A stretch of 64,000 nucleotides of DNA from an uncultured Tateyamaria sp. (GTDB taxonomy: Bacteria; Pseudomonadota; Alphaproteobacteria; Rhodobacterales; Rhodobacteraceae). Position numbers and translations under genes: made by a program. The DNA is taken from assembly GCF_947504105.1 (NCBI RefSeq), contig NZ_CANNGP010000006.1, forward strand, positions 115,942 to 179,941, read 5' to 3'. The notes beneath the pieces are model-generated. The model saw only the letters and a list, made by a program, of their open reading frames with translations. It searched no databases and was not told where the DNA came from. Positions 59,223-64,000 of the stretch are shown here, one piece after another. Positions within the stretch are counted from its first letter, which is position 1, and each line of letters starts with the position of its first letter.

Positions 59223-60191
59223 TTAGAGGCCAGCAAGCAGTTCCTTGAGCGTTTCCTCGCGCGCGGCCCACATCGCGAGCACTTCGTCGCGAGTCATGAT
59301 GTGCATCGGTGAGCCGCCTGCCTTCATCTTGCCCGCAACGCGCTTGTTCTCGAACATGGTCGGCACGGTTGCGGCCAGCTTGTCGATGATGGGTTGTGGC
59401 GTGCCCTTGGGCACCATCACGCCACGGAAATTGACGCTGGCATTGTCGATATCAAAGCCCTGCTCCATCAGCGTGGGCACGTCCGGCAGGAACTCGTTCC
59501 GTTCCAGATCGAATACGCCAAGGATTTTGACATTGCCCGCTTCACGCGCGCGGAAGGCATCGGACAGGTTGTTGACACCGCCCAAAACCTCGCCTGCGAT
59601 GACCGACTTCATGGCACCGGCACCGCCCTTGTTGCTGGGAATATAAGCCAGCTTCACGCCCGCAGCTTTCTCGAGTTGAAGCGCAGCGATGTGGTGCCCC
59701 ACAAAAAGGCCCGCGCCAGAGAAGGTCAACTTGCCCGGGTTCGCCTTGGCGTAGTCGACCACATCCGTCATCGAGTTGAATGCGCTGTCGGCGGCCACAA
59801 CGAACACGGCAGGGTCCGCACCCCAGTTGGCGATAGGTTCAAAGCTCTCGGCGGAATACTCGACCCCACCTTCGATCGACTGTGCAATGAAGTGCGGGAT
59901 GTTGTATGCGCCAAGTGTATAGCCATCGGAATCGGCCTGCGTGGCAAACCAGTTCCAGCCGACCCGGCCACCCGCACCCGGCTTGTTGATGATGGCGATG
60001 GGCATGCCAAGCGCATCTTCGTTCCCAGCGGTCATCGTGACGATGCGCGCCTGAAAATCCGTGGCCCCGCCCGCACCATAGCTAACCATCATCATGATGG
60101 GGCGCTCGGGAAAGCTTTCGTGGCCATCGGCCAAGACACCGGTCGTAAGTGTCGTCAGCCCCAATGCGGCGGCTGCTAGCAGTTTCTTCAT
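59223..60191 (-). CDS. tripartite tricarboxylate transporter substrate-binding protein (TctC/Bug), second system
   Basis: 322-residue periplasmic binding protein. Signal peptide about 1-21 (ending GVLA), then DGHESFPERPIMMMVSYGAGGATDFQAR (ligand loop, quoted as SYGAGGATDFQAR), INKPGAGGRVGWNWFA and LPDVPTLMEQGFD. GGGAGGAG precedes the ATG. It is the third gene of tctA-tctB-tctC followed by the dehydrogenase and ligase genes. The predicted ligand is a small C2-type acid such as sulfoacetate (inference from the enzymes). Confidence 0.88.
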   Translation of the reverse strand: MKKLLAAAALGLTTLTTGVLADGHESFPERPIMMMVSYGAGGATDFQARIVTMTAGNEDALGMPIAIINKPGAGGRVGWNWFATQADSDGYTLGAYNIPHFIAQSIEGGVEYSAESFEPIANWGADPAVFVVAADSAFNSMTDVVDYAKANPGKLTFSGAGLFVGHHIAALQLEKAAGVKLAYIPSNKGGAGAMKSVIAGEVLGGVNNLSDAFRAREAGNVKILGVFDLERNEFLPDVPTLMEQGFDIDNASVNFRGVMVPKGTPQPIIDKLAATVPTMFENKRVAGKMKAGGSPMHIMTRDEVLAMWAAREETLKELLAGL

Positions 60192-60231
60192 GGGTTTCTC
60201 CTCCCTAGGGTCGTTCTGCCGCTTTTGCGGT

Positions 60232-60696
60232 TCAGAAAAAGATCTCTCGCGGTGTGAACACGTTCAGAAGCCCCGCAAAGAGACCGTACATGACCGCCAG
60301 AAACCCGGCGGTAATGACCACGCGCTTGATCCAGCTTTTGACCTCGCTGTGCGGGGCTGGATCGTAAAGCGACAAAAGAATGAAAAAGACGATGGTGGTC
60401 GCGGTGTAGAACCCCAGTCCCTTGGCGGCCCAATAGACAAGGACCAGCGCCACGATCAAACCCGGCAGGATGTTCAACATCGCCTGCTGATCAAGGCCGT
60501 TGCCAACCTTGGTCCGGCCGAGGACCGCCTTGCCAAACGTCCAAAGCGCCAGCACGACAAAGACAGTGGAGATCATGCGCGGGAACAGGAACGCAGCAGC
60601 AGGCTCCTGCGTGTAGCTAATATAAGCGACGGCGACGCCAATGGCGGCTACGACGCCGCTTGCCACAATGTGCTGGGTACGCGGCAGATCGGTCAT
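60232..60696 (-). CDS. tripartite tricarboxylate transporter small membrane subunit (TctB), second system
   Basis: 154-residue membrane protein with four helices (about 11-29, 33-54, 75-110 as two, 127-147). It contains YTQEPAAAFLFPRMISTVFVVLALW, a TctB-type second helix. It overlaps tctA by ATGA. A small hairpin CCGC-TTTT-GCGG lies in the gap to tctC, just after its stop. Confidence 0.83.
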   Translation of the reverse strand: MTDLPRTQHIVASGVVAAIGVAVAYISYTQEPAAAFLFPRMISTVFVVLALWTFGKAVLGRTKVGNGLDQQAMLNILPGLIVALVLVYWAAKGLGFYTATTIVFFILLSLYDPAPHSEVKSWIKRVVITAGFLAVMYGLFAGLLNVFTPREIFF

Positions 60697-62222
60697 GACA
60701 GCGCCTCTTCCTTACGCACGGCGTCGTCTTTGGTTGTGTATCGACGACTGCGCAGTTCCATCCAGATCGAATAGGCCACAGAGGCAACCACGATTGCGAT
60801 CAGGCCCACGTTCAGCGGACCAGTAAAGAAGTACTGACCGACGTTTGACGTGGCGTTGGCGATCATCGATCCCTGAATGAAATTCGCTTCTGCAATCGGG
60901 CCAAGGATCAGGCCCAGCACCAGCGGGGCCGCCGAAAAACCAAAACGCTCGAGGAAGTACATCCCTGTGCCCAGCGCCATCATGACATAGACATCGCCCA
61001 TGGAGTTCTGGACCGAATAGCTGCCAAAGACAGCAAGCCCAAGAACGATGGCTGCCATGACAGCGTTGGGCACCTGTGCGACTTTGGCAGCCAGGCCCGC
61101 CACGTAGAGCCCGAAGATGCACATCAGGATCTGTCCGATCAGCATGGAGTTGATGAAGGTCCAGGCAACATCGGGATTGTTGTCAAAAAGATCGCTGCCC
61201 GGAAAAATACCATGGATCAGCAAACCACCCAACAGCACTGCCGCCGTGGGTGAACCAGGGATAGACAGGGTCAACAGCGGCACGAGAGACGGGCCGACCA
61301 TCGCGTTGTTGGCGCTTTCGGCGGCGATGACGCCCTCGCTATGGCCAGTGCCGAACTTCTCGCGCTCGGGGCTCATCTTCTTGGACTGATCATAGGCTAC
61401 AAGACCAGCAATCTGACCACCCACCCCGGGGATCAGGCCAATGACTGATCCGGTGATCGTACCGATACTCAACGCGCGCGATCGGCGAAACACCTCGCGA
61501 AACGCGTCCCGGATCGGATGCTTTTCGACGGTCAGCACTTCGGCATCAAGTGACACGCGGCCCTTGGCGAACATGGTGATCACTTGCGGGATTGCAAATA
61601 GCCCGATCAGCGCCGGGATCACGTTGATCCCGCCTGACACGCTGGAGTGAAAGATGAACCGTTGCGCGCCCATGATGTCATCAAAGCCGATGGTGGCAAG
61701 CCATAGGCCAATACAGCCCGACAAGAGCCCTTTGACCACCGAACTGGAATCAAGTGACCCGATCACCGTCACGCCCAGAATGGCGAGCCAGAACAGGTGC
61801 GACGGTCCAAAGGCCAGCGCCCATTTCGCAAGAACCGGTGTAAGGAAAATCAGAAGCAACACGCCAAAGACGCCGCCCACTGCCGAGGCTAGGAACGACA
61901 GCTGAAGGGCCCGTGCCCCCTGCCCCTTTTGCGCCATCGTGTGCCCATCAAGTGTCGTGGCAATATTGGCCGGCGCGCCGGGTATTTTCAGAAGGATCGC
62001 GCTGACGGCCCCCCCGGCGACAGTCGACGTGTAAGCGGCCCCGAGCAGGATAAGACCTTGCGCCGGCTCCAGCCGAAAAGTGAACGGGATAAGCAAAGCC
62101 ACGGCCATTGTCGGGGACAGTCCCGGTGTCGCCCCCAGGATCAGCCCACCGATGGTGCCAAGCAGCAGAAGCCCGAAATTGATCGGTGCAAAGACGTCGC
62201 CAAAGTAGGCCAGAAATTCCAA
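60693..62222 (-). CDS. tripartite tricarboxylate transporter large permease (TctA), second system
   Basis: About 509 residues with 11-12 helices. TctA hallmarks: ILGATPGLSPTMAVALLIPFTFRLEPAQG (quoted as GATPGLSPTMAVALLIPFTF), AVSAILLKIPGAPANIATTLDGH and GVIAAESANNAMVGPSLVPLLTLSIPGSP (quoted as AAESANNAMVGPSLVPLLTL). No ATG is in frame. A TTG at 62222 (product MEFLAYFGDVF) has GGGGGAGG about 8 bases upstream; a GTG at 62240 would add six residues but destroys that ribosome-binding site. First gene of the operon; the divergent LacI regulator starts 109 bases away. Confidence 0.87.
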   Translation of the reverse strand: MEFLAYFGDVFAPINFGLLLLGTIGGLILGATPGLSPTMAVALLIPFTFRLEPAQGLILLGAAYTSTVAGGAVSAILLKIPGAPANIATTLDGHTMAQKGQGARALQLSFLASAVGGVFGVLLLIFLTPVLAKWALAFGPSHLFWLAILGVTVIGSLDSSSVVKGLLSGCIGLWLATIGFDDIMGAQRFIFHSSVSGGINVIPALIGLFAIPQVITMFAKGRVSLDAEVLTVEKHPIRDAFREVFRRSRALSIGTITGSVIGLIPGVGGQIAGLVAYDQSKKMSPEREKFGTGHSEGVIAAESANNAMVGPSLVPLLTLSIPGSPTAAVLLGGLLIHGIFPGSDLFDNNPDVAWTFINSMLIGQILMCIFGLYVAGLAAKVAQVPNAVMAAIVLGLAVFGSYSVQNSMGDVYVMMALGTGMYFLERFGFSAAPLVLGLILGPIAEANFIQGSMIANATSNVGQYFFTGPLNVGLIAIVVASVAYSIWMELRSRRYTTKDDAVRKEEALS

Positions 62223-62270
62223 CGCCGTATCCTCCCCCACCCATTCAGGGTTGACTGATCAGGTTAGGGG

Positions 62271-62298
62271 ATGAAAATAGTATTGCAAATGTTTTCAT
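62271..62298. promoter_or_regulatory. candidate LacI-type operator between the second TTT operon and its regulator
   Basis: ATGAAAA (62271-62277) and TTTTCAT (62292-62298) are perfect 7-base arms 14 bases apart, with ATTGCAAAT between them. The site is in the short A+T-rich gap between divergent start codons and probably binds the adjacent LacI-type regulator. Confidence 0.4.
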
Positions 62299-62331
62299 TT
62301 TTGCGACACAGACACGGCACAAAATCCTGAT

Positions 62332-63363
62332 ATGACAGGTAAAAAAGTAGATATCATCACGGTTTCAAAGGCTGCGCGCGTCTCACCCTCGACCGTGTCG
62401 CGCAGCTTCAATCATCCCAACCTTGTCAAAGCTTCGACCCGCAAGAAAATCGACAATGCAGTCCGTCGGTTGGGCTATATCCGCAACCGCGCCGCGCAAA
62501 CCATCCATGGCATTCGCAGTGGCACCGTGGGCCTAATCGTGCCCACGGTGGACCACGCGATTTTCGCAGAACTGATCCAAAGCTTTTCCGAGGCCATCGA
62601 AGAGCTTGGCTTTACGATCCTGCTGGCCTCGCACGGATATGATTTGCAGCGCGAATACGCCCTGACCCGAAAGATGCTGGAACATCGCGTGGACGGGATG
62701 GCATTGATTGGTATCGCGCATGAGGATGAAACCTTTGGGCTGCTAAAAAACCAGAACGTCCCGACCGTCCTTCTTTGGAACCATTCGCAAACATCGCCAT
62801 TCCCATCCGTCGGCTCTGACAATTTTCAAGCGGGCTGGCTGGTCGGCCATCACATTGGTCAGTTGAACCACTCACGGGTCGCGGGTCTGTTTCCGCCCAT
62901 GGCCGGTAACGATCGCGCCATTCAGCGGCGCAAAGGTGTTGAGGCTGCGCTGGCCGAGTTCGGCGTGCACATCCCTGATGTCTGGGACATCGAAACTCCG
63001 TACAGCGTCGGCGACGCAAAAAATGCGGTGATCCAATTGATGTCGGGTGACGACAATCCCACTGCTATTGTCTGCGGCAATGACGTGCTGGCTTGGGGTG
63101 CGCTTTACGCCTTGTCGAAGGAAGGTCTGAACGTCCCAGCAGATGTGTCTGTCACCGGCATTGGGGATTTCAAGGGATCACGAGACTTCGAACCGGCACT
63201 AACCACGGTCCGCATCCCTGCGCGACAGATCGGCGCCAAGGCAACCAAGACAATCGCAGCGAAAATCATCGAGTCTGATGTCGATGCACCAGGAGAACTG
63301 GTAGTCCCCGAACTGATCTTGCGACAGACTTGCGCGGCGCCGATGACAAAACAGGACATCTAG
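62332..63363 (+). CDS. LacI-family transcriptional regulator of the second TTT operon
   Basis: 343 residues. Helix-turn-helix ITVSKAARVSPSTVSRSFNHP (about 9-29; quoted as SKAARVSPSTVSRSFNHP), linker VRRLGYIRNRAAQTIHGIRS, then a periplasmic-binding-like domain with GTVGLIVPTVDHAIFAELI, RVDGMALIGIAHED and IVCGNDVLAWGALYAL. It most resembles GntR/GguR-type LacI proteins. It is divergent from the TTT-ligase-dehydrogenase operon, with a candidate operator between, so it is the likely local repressor. The effector may be an intermediate of that pathway. Confidence 0.87.
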   Translation: MTGKKVDIITVSKAARVSPSTVSRSFNHPNLVKASTRKKIDNAVRRLGYIRNRAAQTIHGIRSGTVGLIVPTVDHAIFAELIQSFSEAIEELGFTILLASHGYDLQREYALTRKMLEHRVDGMALIGIAHEDETFGLLKNQNVPTVLLWNHSQTSPFPSVGSDNFQAGWLVGHHIGQLNHSRVAGLFPPMAGNDRAIQRRKGVEAALAEFGVHIPDVWDIETPYSVGDAKNAVIQLMSGDDNPTAIVCGNDVLAWGALYALSKEGLNVPADVSVTGIGDFKGSRDFEPALTTVRIPARQIGAKATKTIAAKIIESDVDAPGELVVPELILRQTCAAPMTKQDI

Positions 63364-63443
63364 GCAGGCGCGCGCCACCAATGCTCGAGAGCCACCTCAG
63401 AAACACCTCCCATGCGCCCGAGCGCAACAACGCCAACAGAATT

Positions 63444-63838
63444 GGTGCTTGTCCGGTGAACACGCCCGGCGACATCCGGCGCGTGGCCCCTTGGTATACG
63501 GATCAGGCGCAGCACGAGCAGTGGCTGGGCTTTGGCGATTACCTCGATGTGTTAGACCGGACGGAACTGGGCGTGAATGTCATGGCGTTTGTTGGTCATG
63601 GCACAGTGCACCGTGCAGTGTTGGGCGACGAACTTCACCCGGGCGAGGCAGACGACGTGGCCAGGATGGCACGGCTTGTCGATCAGTGCATGGACGAAGG
63701 TGCCAGCGGCTTTTCGTCCGGCTTGGAGTACTTTCCAGGCGGCCTCGCAGCACCCGAACATCTGGTCCCGATGTGCGAAGTGGCGGCCAAGTATAAACGT
63801 CTCTATGCGACCCATGTGCGCAACCGCGACACCCCCTA
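63444..63838 (+). pseudogene. fragment of an N-acyl-D-amino-acid deacylase (amidohydrolase family)
   Basis: One frame encodes VNTPGDIRRVAPWYTDQ, GVNVMAFVGHGTVHRAV, VARMARLVDQCMDEGASGFSSGLEYFPGG and YATHVRN (each quoted in part), the middle portion of D-aminoacylase-type amidohydrolases: the VGHG and GASGFSSGLEY motifs are characteristic. About 125 residues of a normal 480 or so are present. There is no proper N-terminus with the HxH zinc motif before it, and the frame ends at THVRNRDTP where an insertion sequence begins. It is a remnant, probably truncated at the 5' side by an earlier deletion and at the 3' side by the insertion. Confidence 0.72.
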
Positions 63839-64000
63839 GGCTCAGGACCCATTGATTTCCGCTGCGGGGCGTGTTTCACGGCTGCAAAAAGCGGTGAACA
63901 TGTCTGATCTTTTCTGGCTGACAGATGCGCAGATGGCGCGTCTTGAGCCCTTCTTTCCAAAGTCCCATGGTAAGCCACGCGTCGATGACCGGCGTGTTCT
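63839..64000 (+). mobile_element. left end of an IS5-family insertion sequence (runs out of window)
   Basis: The deacylase fragment stops at a CTAG tetranucleotide (63836-63839), a typical target of IS427-group IS5 elements, and the following GGCTCAGGACCCATTGATTT looks like a terminal inverted repeat. A transposase start follows at 63900. The right end is not in the window, so the exact boundary and target duplication cannot be confirmed. Confidence 0.6.
63900..64000 (+). CDS. IS5-family transposase, N-terminal part
   Basis: From the ATG at 63900 the first 33 residues read MSDLFWLTDAQMARLEPFFP followed by KSHGKPRVDDRRV. This is the standard N-terminus of IS5-family transposases (DUF4096-type domain) common in Rhodobacterales. 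The frame is open to the window edge. Confidence 0.8.
   Translation, partial: MSDLFWLTDAQMARLEPFFPKSHGKPRVDDRRV

Noticed and set aside
1..64000. CRISPR arrays, tRNA or rRNA genes
   Set aside because: No direct repeats with regular spacers and no cloverleaf-like or rRNA-like segments were noticed on reading through the window.

Overview
The window looks like a chromosomal or megaplasmid segment of a marine Rhodobacterales (Roseobacter-type) alphaproteobacterium. The evidence is moderately high G+C, many ATGA-type gene overlaps, and gene sets typical of that group: smoEFGKS-mtlK polyol genes, the glpVSTPQ glycerol ABC transporter, a fused mrpAB, DUF3329 and DUF2160 proteins, and an MttB homologue without pyrrolysine beside a GcvT-type FAD dehydrogenase. 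All functional calls come from reading translated sequence and motifs; no database search was run.

Layout. 1-3103 (minus): a CUT2 sugar ABC transporter (binding protein, permease, single-domain ATPase) followed by a DUF3329 membrane protein cut by the window edge. 3534-11209 (plus): a LacI-type regulator, then smoE-smoF-smoG-smoK-smoS-mtlK for sorbitol/mannitol uptake and oxidation to fructose. 11217-19688 (minus): a CUT1 ABC transporter with a GH2 beta-mannosidase, a TIM-barrel isomerase and a Gfo/Idh/MocA oxidoreductase, with a second LacI regulator divergent at 19876-20928. 20931-22458 (minus): a BlaI/BlaR1-like pair with no target beta-lactamase. 22539-28656 (minus): the glycerol ABC operon glpV-S-T-P-Q plus a DUF2160 protein. 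29117-30208: an MDR-family dehydrogenase. 30236-36249 (minus): urea transporter urtABCDE, with urtD broken by a one-base frameshift. 36837-42829 (plus): the Mrp/Pha Na+(K+)/H+ antiporter with fused AB. 43278-44690 (minus): an ArsR regulator, an SRPBCC protein and a DHFR-like protein. 44899-50078: a LysR regulator divergent from a tripartite tricarboxylate transporter (TTT) operon that ends in a class III CoA-transferase. 50237-54857: a dimethylglycine/sarcosine-dehydrogenase-like enzyme, an MttB-family methyltransferase and a TetR regulator, preceded by a strong palindromic operator candidate. 54908-56077: pobA. 56271-62222 (minus): a second TTT system with an acyl-CoA synthetase and an acylating aldehyde dehydrogenase, best read as sulfoacetate uptake and conversion to sulfoacetaldehyde. 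A third LacI regulator is divergent at 62332. 63444-64000: a deacylase remnant abutting the left end of an IS5-family element.

The genes form a block of nutrient-scavenging modules. Seven uptake systems (four sugar/polyol/glycerol ABC, one urea ABC, two TTT) are paired with local regulators and first catabolic enzymes, and a cation antiporter sits among them. In six operons the solute-binding-protein gene is separated from the next gene by a good stem-loop, a likely way to make more binding protein than membrane components. The most interesting points are the complementary degeneracy of the GlpS/GlpT ATPase sites, the betaine-demethylation-like cassette with its operator, the TTT-type sulfoacetate locus, the set of related LacI operators around the polyol genes, the frameshifted urtD, and a 91-nt nested inverted-repeat element inside the glp operon.
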